Part shown: piece by piece, positions 33,542 to 44,902 of the stretch
Numbering within the stretch: the first letter of the stretch is position 1
Layout: every line of letters begins with the position of its first letter
Source: Ancistrus triradiatus
Lineage: Eukaryota > Chordata > Actinopteri > Siluriformes > Loricariidae
DNA: 64,000 bases
Assembly: GCA_025084515.1 (NCBI GenBank)
Contig: JAJAGP010000015.1
Coordinates: forward strand, 186,001 to 250,000
Reading direction: 5' to 3'
The notes under the pieces: generated by a model
Databases searched by the model: none
What the model was told of the DNA's origin: nothing
What the model saw: only the letters and a program-made list of their open reading frames with translations
Made by a program: the position numbers and the translations under genes

Positions 33542-35125
33542 CAGTCGTAAATGAAAAAGTTTGGGCACCCCTGATAATTTTCATGATTTTTCTTTATAAA
33601 TCATTGGTTGTCCAGCTCAGAAATTTCAGGTAAATATATCATATAGCAGATGAACACCGTGATATTTGAGAAGTGAAATTAAGTTTATAGGTTTTACAGA
33701 AAGTGTGCAGTAATTATTGAAACAAAATTAGGCAGGTGCATAAATTTGGGCACCCTTGTCATTTGAATACCTTTAGCACTAATTATTGGAACACAAAATT
33801 TGTTTTGTAAGCTCATTGATTCTTGATCTACATACACAAGTGAATCCAACTATGAGAACGTGTTAAGGTGGCCAATTGGAAGTTTTTCTCCTCTTTGCAT
33901 CTTTCTGAAGAGTGGCAAAACATGGAGCCTCAAAAACAACTCTCAAATGGCCTGAAAACCAAGGTTGTTCAAAACATCATGGTTTCAGGGAAAGGGAAAA
34001 AGCTCTCTCAGAGATTTCAGCTGTCAGTTTCCACTGTGAGGAACATAATGAGGCAAGGGGGGGATGTAAGACCATCAGGCACAGTTCTAGTTAAGGAACT
34101 CCCCGAAGTGGCAGCAGACCAAGAAAAATCTCAGATAAGGCAGAGGCGAACGATGGTGAGAACAGTCATAGTCAAGCCCACAGACCACCTCCAAAGACCT
34201 ACAACCTCCATCTTGCTGCAGATGGTGTCACTGTTTCATCGTTCAACTATTACAGCGCACTTTGGCACAAGGAAGAGGCTGTATGGGAGAGTAAATGCAG
34301 AAGAAGCCTTTTCTGCAGGACACGCCACACAAACAGAGTCACTTGAGGTGTGCTACAGCCACATTTGGACAATCCACCAGCTTCATTTTTGGAATAAAGT
34401 GCTGTGTACTGATGAACTAAAATTGAGGGAGTTTTGGACATAACAAGGAGCGGAAAGGAACACAGCATCCCAAGACAAACACTTGCTACCCACAGTAAAA
34501 TTTGGTGGCGGTTCCATAATGCCCGCGGGACTGTGTGGCCAGTGCAGGTACTAGGAATCTTGTTAAAATTGAGGGTCGCATGGATTCCAGTTAATATCTC
34601 CAGATTCTTAAGAACAATGTTCAAGAATCAGTGACAAAGTTGCACCGAGGCCAACGACCCCAAACCCTGCTCATAATCTACTAAGGCATTCATGCAGAGG
34701 AACCAGTACAACGTTCTGGAATGGCCATCTCAGTCCCCAGACATGAATATTACTGAAAATGTGGGCTGTCCATGCTTGGAAACCATCAAAGATGACTGAA
34801 CTGGAGATGTTTCTAAAGAAGAATGGTCCAAAGCACCTTCAACCAGAATCCAGACTGGAAGCTGTAGGAAGCGTTTAGCGGCTGTTATTTCTACAAAATG
34901 AGGATCTACTAAATATTGATGTAATTTTTCTGCTGGGGTGCCCAAATTTATGCACCTGCCTAATTTTGTTTGAATAATTACTGCACACTTTCTGTAAATC
35001 CTATACACTTCATTTCACTTCTCAAATATCACTGTGTTCATCTGCTATATGATATATTTAACTCAAGTTGCTGATCTGAACACCAATGATTTTATAAACT
35101 ACAATCATGAAAATTATCAGGGGGT
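33542..35125 (+). mobile_element. Tc1 family D, nested in family C copy 2
   Basis: Starts with CAGTCGTAAATGAAAAAGTT right after TA (33540-33541), which lies within the family C transposase sequence (CTCACGATA). A long inverted repeat (TTTGGGCACCCCTGATAATT ... GTGCATAAATTTGGGCACCC) recurs inverted at 34935-35124, but the right terminus is cut off after ATTATCAGGGGGT; about 25 terminal bases are absent. Confidence 0.85.
33868..34900 (+). pseudogene. Family D Tc1-like transposase, broken
   Basis: The longest frame, 33868-34443 (191 codons), includes MEPQKQLSNGLKTKVVQNIM, an HTH (SQRFQLSVSTVRNIM) and the region up to the first catalytic block, LCTDELKLREFW, where the usual SDE(S/T) is TDE. The downstream part (about 34480-34900) has many stops; a NVLEWPSQSPDMN-like block is visible at 34711-34745. 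No full product is possible. Confidence 0.75.
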
Positions 35126-35964
35126 AACTTCTAGACGGGCCGGACATGTACTGGCTTAAGCAAGGGGACATGCCTGGCACTGCAGGAAGCCGAGTCTCTT
35201 TTCGGCGTAGTGGGTGGTACTGATTGTAGCCTTTGGTACTTTGGTCCCAGCTCTCTGCAGGTCATTCATCAGGTCCCTCTGTGTAGTTCTGGGATTTTTT
35301 GCTCACCATGTTGTTCCGTTCTCATGATCATTTTGACCCCACAGATGAGATCTTGTGTGGGAGCTTCAGATCAAGGGAGATTTATCAATGGTCTTGTATG
35401 TCTTACAATTGCTCCCACAGTTTGATTTATTCACACCCAACCTGCTTGCCTATTGTAGATTCACTCTTCCCAGCCTGGTGCAGGTCTACAGGGGTTTTCT
35501 TCCTTCCTGGTGTCCTTCGAACAGCTCTTTGGTCTTGAGTTTGGAGTCTGACTGTTTGAGGCTGTGGACAGGTGTCTTTTATACAGATAATAAGGTCAAA
35601 CAGGTGCCGTTAATACAGGTAACGAGTGGAGGACAGAAGAGCTTCTTAAAGAAGAAGTTACAGGTCTGTGAGAGCCAGAAGTTTGAGTACTGAGTTGGAC
35701 CAAATTTATTGACCAAATACTTATTTACCACCATGATTTACAATTAAATATTTAAAAAATCCTACAATGTGATTTCCTGGATTTTTTTTCTCATTTTGTC
35801 TCTCATAGTTGAAGTGTACCTATGATGAAAATTACAGACCTCTCTCATCTTTCTAAGTAGGAGAACTTGCACAATCAGTGGCTGACTAAATACTTTTTGG
35901 CCCCACTGTAGTTGCTACTGCCAACTGTTGCCTGTGTTCTGGAGCATTAAATAAATAAATAATA

Positions 35965-36129
35965 AATAAATAAATAAATGACCAAGTATAATATTTTTGT
36001 CTCATTTGTTTAACAGGGTTCTTTTTATCTACATTTAGGACTTGTGTGAAAATCTGATGATGTTTTAGATCATATTTATGTAGAAATATAGAAAATTCTA
36101 ACGAGTTCACAAACTTTCAAGCACCACTG
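35965..36129. mobile_element. Tc1 family A, right end only
   Basis: The sequence from AAATGACCAAGTATAATATT to CAAGCACCACTG (ending 36129, then TA) is the family A right subterminal and terminal repeat. It follows a short TAAA-type repeat (35949-35977). The rest of the element is absent. Confidence 0.8.
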
Positions 36130-36131
36130 TA

Positions 36132-36985
36132 AGTCACACTATCTCAGTTGTGTTACTGTGTTGCTGTGGGCACTCAGTAAACTACAAATTATGACTTGTG
36201 TAATACAGATTGAATATAGTCCATTCCTACCCGAGTATACAGCTTGCACAGTCTGAACTTATGCTCCATTGTTCAATTCATTTCTGCACAATCTGACCTT
36301 ATGTTACCTCATTTCAGAGCAAGACATCGTGTTCATGTTCAGTAATAGCACTGTTCCGCTGCAGAGGAAGCACAAGTGCTCAGGTCTGATTGCAGGTGGT
36401 CTATCACTTCCCAAGATAATAGCTCTGAATTCCATGAAGTGGGCATCATTAAACCACAGTTTTGTCCACCTGCCCGGAAAACATGACCATTAACAGTGTT
36501 CTGTTTGTTTAACCTATAGCCTTTAAAAACATTTTATGAGGCAGTCTGGGTCACCTCACAGCTACTACTTTCTTGTAAACAGCATCCACCAGTGTGTCAC
36601 TCCTATCTCCTTCACCTTAGCAGATAGCCTACTGTGCTTAAGTGAGAGAAAAATAAGTGGATAACCAGTTTCCTTTTTACAGCTGAGGTGTACATATTTC
36701 TTTTGTTTGTTTGTTTTTAACGTTGTGTACTCACTCTGCTTTGTTCTGGCCCAGTCTAGGGTTGGCATGCCAGAATAGGAAATGGGTATGGGGAGAAAAT
36801 ATCTAACGATGTCTATCACCACACACAACCCTGAAGGAGACACAAAAGCTATATCCAACAAGTGTCTGAATTCCAAAGGGTGAAAACAAGTTCAAATGGA
36901 GTGTCTACATGATTAGTGCACAAGTGACGTCAAATACCTCTGACATGCTCAGGCTCACGTGACATGCCCACAGACTGAAAGAGAG
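36132..36985. other. Non-coding interval
   Basis: No gene or repeat recognised. Confidence 0.4.
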
Positions 36986-36989
36986 AAAA

Positions 36990-37265
36990 ACCACAATAAT
37001 TTGGTTAGGACCGGCAGCACATGTCATAACAGCTGTTCCTGGTCACAGTCATGGGGTGAGGGTCTTCAGCAGCTATGCCTAGCCCATAGAAGATAATGGA
37101 TGGGACACCAGTCCATCTCAAGGGGGTAGGAATCACAGCTGCAGCACTGGAAGATGATCCCCTTATGCTGCCTCCTCCCTCTGACACATCCAATCATGCC
37201 TGCATGTGATGCTTGACCTGGTTGGAAGGCAGCACCAGGATTTGAAATGATAATCATGAGATCTA
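36990..37265. repeat. Interspersed repeat, related to 14395-14515
   Basis: Shares GCCTGCATGTGATGC and a GGCAGCACCAGG-like word with the earlier copy. Contains TGGATGGGACACCAGTCCAT, a word common in fish SINE bodies. Confidence 0.45.
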
Positions 37266-37700
37266 AAGTTTCATGTCATTTCATTTGGAGTCCTTAAACT
37301 ACTTGAAACGTTCTTGCTTATTCAAAAGCTGTTTTGTGCTGATGTCAGGAAACACCTAATTTTCTTGCACATCGAACCACTCATGGGACTTTGTAAATCA
37401 GCTGTCTTTTCAAAGCAGTTATCAGCATTAATGTGTGCATCTGGGGATGCTGAAAATGGGTTCAGTGCTGAGAAAGCCTGAGGAAATTCAGAATACTTTT
37501 TAGCTATGTTACAGCTCAGAAGGCAGTTACAGAATCATAAAGGATTATTTTTCACTTAAATGAAATGATCGCTTTCAAAAGATTCCTTTTTGCATCTGTA
37601 TAGTATGTCATTAACACCGACTATAGTACGACAAAGTGAACTAGTTATTAGAGCTAGACGGCTATGCTTATAGCTTAGTTATCAGCTGCTCTGAAAATAA

Positions 37701-39715
37701 GTCAAGTCAAGTCAGATTTATTTATATAGCGCTTTTTACAATGGAGCATTGTCTCAAAGCAACTTTACAAGTTTAGATTATCTCCTAATAACTACGTCCA
37801 ATCCCAAATTGAGCAAGCCTAGGGCGACAGTGGCAAGTGGCAAGGAAAAAAAACTCCCTGAGTTATAGGAAGAAACCTTGGGAGGACCAAGGACTCAAAA
37901 AAGGGACCCAAACCTCCTTGGGCGGCGTAGATGATAAAATCTAAGAGCGAAACTAAAAGTCATGGAGTTCAAAGTTCGAATAAAATGTGAAGTATGCCAT
38001 CGACATTAAGTGGCCCAGGTATGGTGGGGCTGGAGCTGATGACGGAAGCAGCTTGAGTGGAGCTACTTCAGAGATGAACATCATGTTTGTGGGGCTGGAA
38101 CAGAAAAATGTAATTAGTTATTGATTAAGAGCACAGTGTCTATTAACAATCACTGATGCCATGTCAATCACTGATGCCATGGTGTAGCATGAGAACCCCG
38201 GCCAGCATTAGCTATAGCAGCATAGCTAGAAAGAGGAGAGAACTGGTAGGAAACAACAGCCAAGAGGGATCACATGAGACATTGGCAACCCCACGAGCGG
38301 CAGAAGACAGCAGCCCAAACGTCTCTGATCACCATAAGACTCTTTGACTATGAACAACCCAGCTCTGCCCTTTAGTCTAAGGAAAGGATGCACGAGTCAA
38401 GATCACGAGGACCGAAGCCCAGTTCAGCCAGACCGCCCACTCGACACTCCCGGCTAACGGACAAGGCAGGCAGGCCAGACATGACTCCAGGCACTCTGGC
38501 CCCAGTGACCCAAGCACATGCATCCTGGTCTAAATCTAGTCAAAAGCCTGTGGTAAATAGGTATGTCTTTAGCCTAGACTTAAAAACTTTGGAGAGTGTC
38601 TGAGTCTCGAACTAAAGTGGGAAGTTTATTCCATAGTTGGGGGCCCAGTATGAGAAAGCACTTTTCCCCCTGCTGTGACTTTTTTTAATTCTAGGAACTA
38701 AAAGAAGTCCTGCACTCTGCGAACGAAGTAAGACGAGACGGTTGGATTGTAAAAACTAAGAGTTCACTCAGATAATGTGGGGCCAGGCCATGTAGAGCTT
38801 TATAAGTTATAAGAAGTATTTTTTGTAATCAATGCGGAATTGACTGGTAACCAGTGCAGTGATGGATAGAACAGGGAGTGATATGATCAAATTTTTCTAG
38901 TTCGAGTTAGCACTCGGACAGCTGCATTCTGAACTAACTGAAGTTTATTTAATAGATTTACTAGAGCATCCAGTAAGTAAGGCGTTACAGTAATCCTCCT
39001 TGAGGTTATAAACGCATGAACAAGTTTTCTGCATCATTAAAAAGAGGAGAGGATATGTCTAAGTTTAGCGATATTACGTAATTGAAAGAAAAGCAAATTC
39101 GAGCATTCGAGTGATGTGACACCTAAGTTTTTTACAGACGGACTGGGCAATACTGGACAGCCATCTAGATTTAGGATAGATGTAGCCAACCTGTCTCTAC
39201 ACCAGCCTTGGGTCCCACTAATAGAACCTCAGTTTTATCTGAGTGAAGTAAGAGAAAATTAAAAATAACATCCCAATCTTTTATTTCCTTTAACACAGTC
39301 CTCGATTTTGTTGATTGTAAGGCTGTCATTAGGTTTGGCTGATATGTACAGCTGTGTATCATCTGCATAGCAGTGGAAACTAATGCCATGTTTACGAATA
39401 ACTGAGCCTAGTGGCAGCAGTGTACAGAGAGAATAAAAGCGGGCCCAAGCACTGACCCCTGAGGCACGCCATACTTCACTTTTGAGAGCTTAGACCTTAG
39501 ATTATTTAATATATGAACAAACTGGTACCGGTCAGTTAAGTAGGATTTAAACCAACCAGAAAGTGCTGATCCCTTAATACCTACAGTATTTTCTAGTCTG
39601 TTTAGTAAAACATCATGATCTATAGTGTCAAATGCTGCACTTAAATCTAACAGAACAAGAAAAGAAACACATCCCTTATCTGAGGACATTAACAAGTCAA
39701 TAAGAACATATTCCC
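37701..39715 (-). mobile_element. L2-like LINE, 5'-truncated
   Basis: Read on the minus strand: reverse transcriptase remains (39695-39171), a post-RT region, a 3' UTR and a terminal TTGACTTGAC-type short repeat (37701-37714 in complement). The sequence ATTTATTTATATAGCGCTTT at 37718 is the near-terminal word known from many fish L2-type elements. The 5' end is lost at about 39715 within the reverse transcriptase, as expected for a truncated insertion. Confidence 0.8.
38560..39695 (-). pseudogene. L2-like reverse transcriptase, C-terminal half, broken
   Basis: From right to left: LLDLSAAFDTIDHDVLLNRL (catalytic Asp block), KYGVPQGSVLGPAFILSV, then after a frame change the ADDTQLY box in the 39389-39171 segment, where the reading MQMIHSCTY is the shifted form. 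Further decayed coding traces continue to about 38560. These motifs are typical of CR1/L2 reverse transcriptases. Not functional. Confidence 0.8.
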
Positions 39716-40795
39716 TCAGTTTTATGCTCTGTCAGTAAAGGTACAGTCTTTCCCAGCATGCTCTGCATCAGTAGAGATGGTCTTTTAGGGTCTTTTAAGA
39801 CCTTCTCAGTCTACAGCTATGCACCATCCAGCGTCTGTTAGCTTTAATGTGCGAAGTCTTAAGAATTAGAATAGAGAGTAAAAACGTGTCTTATATAAAT
39901 CTAATTCATTTGTCTGAATGACAGAAAACTAGTATGAGTGAACCCTTTCAACACCTGCTGACAGAAAAGAGAATCGCAGTCCTGAAAGAGAAAAGGTATT
40001 GGTCCTTTCTTGTTCTTTTTGTTTTCATCATGTGTCTTTGATAATGTTTAAAGTTTTTTTAGAGATAAGACAAGAATGAATGAATTGTGCAGTACAGTAC
40101 AGCACTAAATGTGTTCATATTGTGTTTTAATTAATTATATCTTTTAAAATAAAGTATCTTTGAGTCCCGATAGAGAGGAGTGTCTTTAAGTTGACAAAAA
40201 TATAACAAAATGCAACAAATAAAAATTAAATAGTGAGACACTGGCATTCAATTAGCTTTCTGTTTGCTATAACAGTAAAATGATACACTCGAAGCTAATG
40301 TACAGTACAGTACAGCATATTATTAGCCTATGAATAGAATAAGATGTAGTCTAATAATTATGAAATATGTATATATTTCAGAATATATAATAAATTAACA
40401 ATAATAGATATAGTACATGTAGTATAAACAGCAGTATAATAGTAGTATAATACAGTATATATAAAATAGTGAATACGATATTATACAATTACTATATTAC
40501 TATTTATACTACATATACGATGTATTATTTCTAATCTATTGTTATTATTGTTTTATGTTATTATTATATATTAGACTAGAATTGGGCATGGTTTTTCCAA
40601 TACAATCTTTGGAGAATTATGAGAAGTTGCCTGGTCCAATATGGTGACGATGTTGACGCATGATCCAGCGGCCAATGAGGCGTCTATGTACTATATATTA
40701 AGCCTATGATACATTTGCCCCAAGTTATTGTTATGTATACAATTCCTACATGGTGTTTTAATGTCATGTCTTAAAAAGTAAAGAAAAAACTTACG
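39716..40795. other. AT-rich non-coding interval
   Basis: No gene recognised. It contains several TACAGTACAG words (about 40090-40315) and a TA-rich stretch (40370-40560). Confidence 0.45.
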
Positions 40796-40868
40796 TAGAG
40801 AACGCAGGCATTGATCCCACTACCTCTGGCATGCTAAGCGAGCGCTCTACCATTTGAGCTAATTCCTC
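40796..40868 (-). tRNA. tRNA-Ala (AGC), possibly a decayed copy
   Basis: The minus strand from 40868 folds as a 73-nt tRNA: acceptor GAGGAAT, A box TAGCTCAAATGG, anticodon stem-loop CTCGC-TTAGCAT-GCCAG with anticodon AGC, T arm GTGGG-ATCAATG-CCTGC, acceptor strand GTTCTCT and discriminator A. The sequence is very close to vertebrate tRNA-Ala(AGC). Mismatches weaken it: C-C in the anticodon stem, A-C at acceptor pair 2, and a changed B box (GGGATCAATGCC). No T run follows within the first bases beyond 40796. It may be a low-activity gene or a pseudogene. Confidence 0.75.
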
Positions 40869-41602
40869 CAACTGAATAAACTCCTATGTGAAACAGAGCA
40901 ACCACGGACTGTTTTAACGTTTTTGTCGACTGGACCATCAGATAAACAATAAAATAGTTAATGTTTGAATTGGTATAATATAAATGCGGTGTATAAATCC
41001 ACTTCCAGAGACAAACAATGCTGTGGAAATAAATACAGCATCTTTCCGAGCTAAGCAAATTTGAACAAAAAAGTGACAAGTTTGAATGCAATTAGAAAGG
41101 TTTTAATTGAAACTTAACCCTTTTCCACACAGGGTGATATATGTACAGGGACATGAAACATAGTAAGAGTATATTCAGTGTGTCATGGATTCAAATCATT
41201 TTTAGTGTAGAGTTGAATCACTTCAAATGCTCATTTTACTCATCGCTAGTACATGAAACACATGATAGTAGTTTTTTGCACTTGTTTGTTCCTGCACCCA
41301 CTGTCTGGGTATATTCTGCTGAGCATGTGGCATCTAATTTAGCTAAATAAAGGCGGATCTGAACTTTCATGGAACTTGGATGGAAAGCAAAGCACTTGTA
41401 CTGCAAGTGTATGGCGGCTTAGTGAAGGGAAGCTGCAGCAATGAGGAGGAGGATGAAGGGAACAGAGCAGAGGGGGATGAGTCAGTGGGTTTCGGGACTG
41501 AACTGCAGCACTAAATCTGCAGCACTGGAGCATTAAAACTGAACCTCGCTCCTGAATCTCTCTCTCTCCCTCTGCCTCTCTCTCTCTCTTTCTCACACAC
41601 AG
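40869..41602. promoter_or_regulatory. Upstream region of hapln4
   Basis: The interval between the tRNA and the first hapln4 coding exon. From about 41365 it becomes more GC-rich, with purine-rich GAGGAGGAGGATGAAGGGAA and then a CT-rich tract (41558-41591). The promoter or 5' UTR probably lies here, but I see no decisive TATA or start-site motif. The CT tract could be either 5' UTR or the polypyrimidine tract of an acceptor (CACACAG at 41596-41602). Confidence 0.4.
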
Positions 41603-41627
41603 CTGATCCTGAGCAGTCATGACAGAG
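41603..41627 (+). other. hapln4: hapln4 exon 1, three coding codons
   Basis: ATG at 41619 codes only Met-Thr-Glu before a GTGAGT donor at 41628. The stretch is preceded by CACACAG, so this could be a 25-nt internal exon (from 41603) with a non-coding exon further upstream, or the end of a longer first exon. The choice of this ATG is supported because, joined to exon 2, it gives a proper signal peptide; exon 2 alone has no upstream in-frame ATG in front of the hydrophobic core. Confidence 0.7.
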
Positions 41628-44600
41628 GTGAGTGTAATCATAGCTTTGAAACAGTAAAGCAGTGAGATGTTACCTAGTAACCTTGGTAAGGTGACGCTGC
41701 AGCACTGTACTGTACTGAGGGATGCTGGAGCAGAGACTAATGCAGTCTGGTTGTGATTCTGCAGGGTTTTGCTTTAGTCTCTAGAATGGAGTTACTGTAG
41801 CACAACTTCATGAGTCTGTGTCCTTTCTGATGCGATCTGCACGCTGGCACATTTCACCCTTCTAGAATGCTAGAATTGCTGGGATTAGGACGTTAGATCA
41901 TGAAGCATAGCGTAGTTCTATGTATAGCATGCTAAATGTTAGTAGAGCAAACTGCATCTAACTAGCTATGACTAATGGAATTACTGTATTGTTACTATTA
42001 TTGTTTGTAGTGCTATCTGTCTGTCTTTCTGTCTGTCTGTCGGTTTATTGACCTTTTTCCCCACACACACAATATGGATGATGCCTAGAGCAAACTGCAT
42101 CTAACTATCTAAGACAAAATGATTTACTGTATTGTTATTATTATTGTTTGTGATTCTATCTATCTATGTCTTTCTTGCTCACCTGCCTATTTACATGCAA
42201 TTAGTCAAGCCCCAAGGGATCTGTCTGTCTTCTATTCATTAACAAGTCCTTCAAGCTCTGGAACAACAACAACAAAAAAACATGAAATTGTATGTTCTGT
42301 TTATAGTGTTTATAACAATGTACACATCTTCAGAAATATGTCATGTTTAAGCTGTCCGCCTGTCCCTCTCTCTACACAGTATGATGAACATATTGCGCAT
42401 CTACATAAGAAAAAGACTTCATACTAATTTGCACTTCAATGTCCAGTAGACACAGCTGTGTTGCTCCAGGAATATAAAAGGAGATGATCACAAAAGAACT
42501 GTAATAACCTGCTTAATCTCACAGTTGGTGCTTATTGTTGTGAGTGGAAAAAAAGAAACTCATCTTGGCTGTGTTTTTATCTGAAGCGGTTGGTGACGTT
42601 GTGGTGCCTGGCATGGCTGAGCTACAGCATGCTGCTCAACTTACCTGCTGTGATGTCATACCCGGCTGACACCGATAAAGGCAGAAAGAAAGTAGTGCAT
42701 GTTTTGGGTAAGACACCTCTATTTGTGTAACACCCTACACGCGTTGTCTTTCTGGTGTTAATAGAAGGGAAATGAATTAAGCAGTGGTACAGATGGTATA
42801 GTCATAAGACCTGTCCTTGTGTAACCCTCATGTTCTGTTCACATGACAGAGCAGCATTTGTTGGTTAAACAGGATAGTGCACAAGGATACTGATATAATT
42901 ATGCCACTTGAAAGTGAGTGCATTTGTGTTATTGGCTTTGAATTTGTCTTTGTATGTAAAAATAAAAAACGCCGGTTTTCTGAGTAAAACGTGGAGTCCT
43001 TTGGGAACCAAAAATGACCATGATTTTGTGGTTACCATGACACAGCTTTTAATTTAAGTCCCTTTTCTCCAAACACATCTGCGGCTCTTTAAATGCTTAG
43101 AGACTGAATTAATGTGAGGGGCTGTTCAGCGTTTGGCTTTCAGTGGCAGACGTAAATTGGTGACAAACGTTTCAAACAAGCATCCAGTAGAGAGGTTTAA
43201 TGAGCAGATGTCAGAAATGTTATTTTTACCTTTCTGTGAACACTCCTCGGTGCTAAACCAAGCCTTTGTTTAGCTGCCCAAGGCACTTGGCTAAAAGATG
43301 GAGTGGCCTGGAGCGAGTCTGGATGATTTTCAGCTCCTGTGCCTCTCGAAAGGCTTAAAACAATCTACAAAAAATAAACAGGACATGGTGTGTCCACTGA
43401 AAGAGACTGGCTTGCTTAAATAAGAGCAACCAGGCATCGTCTATTCTCCACCTCCACCTCCACGTGGCACGTGGTATGCACTGATCGTAGTTTTACTCAA
43501 AATGATTCGGTTATTAAAGGAAAATTTTCCTATTCACAAATCTGTGGAATATGAGGGATTTCCACAAACAATAATACAGTATTGGCATGTTTCCCTGTAC
43601 GGAGAAAAGAAATGAAATGGCTGACATGAAATACTTTTACAATGAAAGTCTAACGCCTGGGATACACGGTTGGGTTAAAATTCTGGCCCATAAACAGCCA
43701 GTCCCTCGTTTACACAAGAGAATAAGGGCATACTCACACTATCCCTGGTTGCCTTGTACTGTGCCTGAGCACAATTGTTCCCCAGTCCACTCCCCCACTG
43801 GCCAGCGCTCACATTGCAATTAAGCGTTCTAAGCCCTCAATGCTTTTGTCTTGGTGAAAGACGTCCTTGCACAGCACAGCTGACTTCATGGTTGTACTTA
43901 CTTTAAGGATTCTCCTAGTGCTGGTCCCAAGCCATGACAATAGGGCAGGGCTTTGCTAGGAAAGGCATCCGGCATAAAACGTGCCAAATCTGACATGTGG
44001 CTCAGGCTGATCCAGGGTGGTGAGTTCAAACAGGAGCAGCTGAAAGAATAAGGCTCAGCTTTTGTAAACCTGCTTTGAGACCATGTCTGTTGTACAGTGC
44101 TCCATACAAAATATATTGAACTTGAACTTTCCCACTCTTAAGCAATACAGCAGAAACAATTTCAGTAGGACTATGTAGCTTGAATGCATGAGCAGACTCA
44201 CACAATTACTCTGTTAACTGCAATCAGTATCTCTACAAGGATGAATTATACTTGTCTCAAGGTTAATTTACAAATACCTTGGACTGAAGAATGCATTAAA
44301 GGGAAAAAAAACAGGTGATTTATATAAATGTTTTCATCTAGTCTCTTCAGTCCGTTGTGTGAGTGTCTGGAAGTATGGAAGTTATGGAAGGTCTGCCACA
44401 TTAGCTTTACAGTAACATATTTTGAACTTTCAGTACAGTTATGAAAGCAGAAGAAATACTTAAATTAATAACCCACCTGGGACAGTGGTAGCCTAGTGGT
44501 TAAGGTACTGGGTCAATCGTTCAAATCCTCTCTTTGCCAAGCTGCCACCATTGGGTAAGGCCCTTAACCCACAATTGCCTGTAAGACTGTATCAAGTGTA

Positions 44601-44854
44601 AGATAATGTGAACTAAATCAAACCAAATATTCTTCAGAAATATTTACTTATTGTGGTTACATTTAAACACACTAAACACATTTAAACAACCCCATTGGGC
44701 AACTGTTGACTGGAATAGATTTTGAAGACTTGGGACTTGACTTGAACTTGCTTGTATTGACTTGGTATTGACTTGACTTATTGACATACATTCCACCCAG
44801 TAAAAACTCATTACACTCACCTCAACACGTCTTTAAAGTCTAGGGTGAAATGTG

Positions 44855-44902
<48 letters not shown>

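Larger units (their letters stand above)
32962..35908 (-). mobile_element. Tc1 family C, copy 2, split by a family D insertion
   Basis: Complete outer ends: CAGTGGGGCCAAAAAGTATT at 32962 after TA, and TACTTTTTGGCCCCACTG ending 35908 before TA. The transposase is antisense. The left part (to 33541) covers the C-terminal region, and the right part (from about 35135) covers the N-terminal half and 5' UTR. Compared with copy 1, some 290 bp of family C sequence around the first catalytic block is missing at the right edge of the insertion. Confidence 0.9.

Noticed and set aside
40834..41091. Minus-strand open frame ending within the tRNA
   Set aside because: It overlaps the tRNA-Ala sequence and has no splice or homology support.
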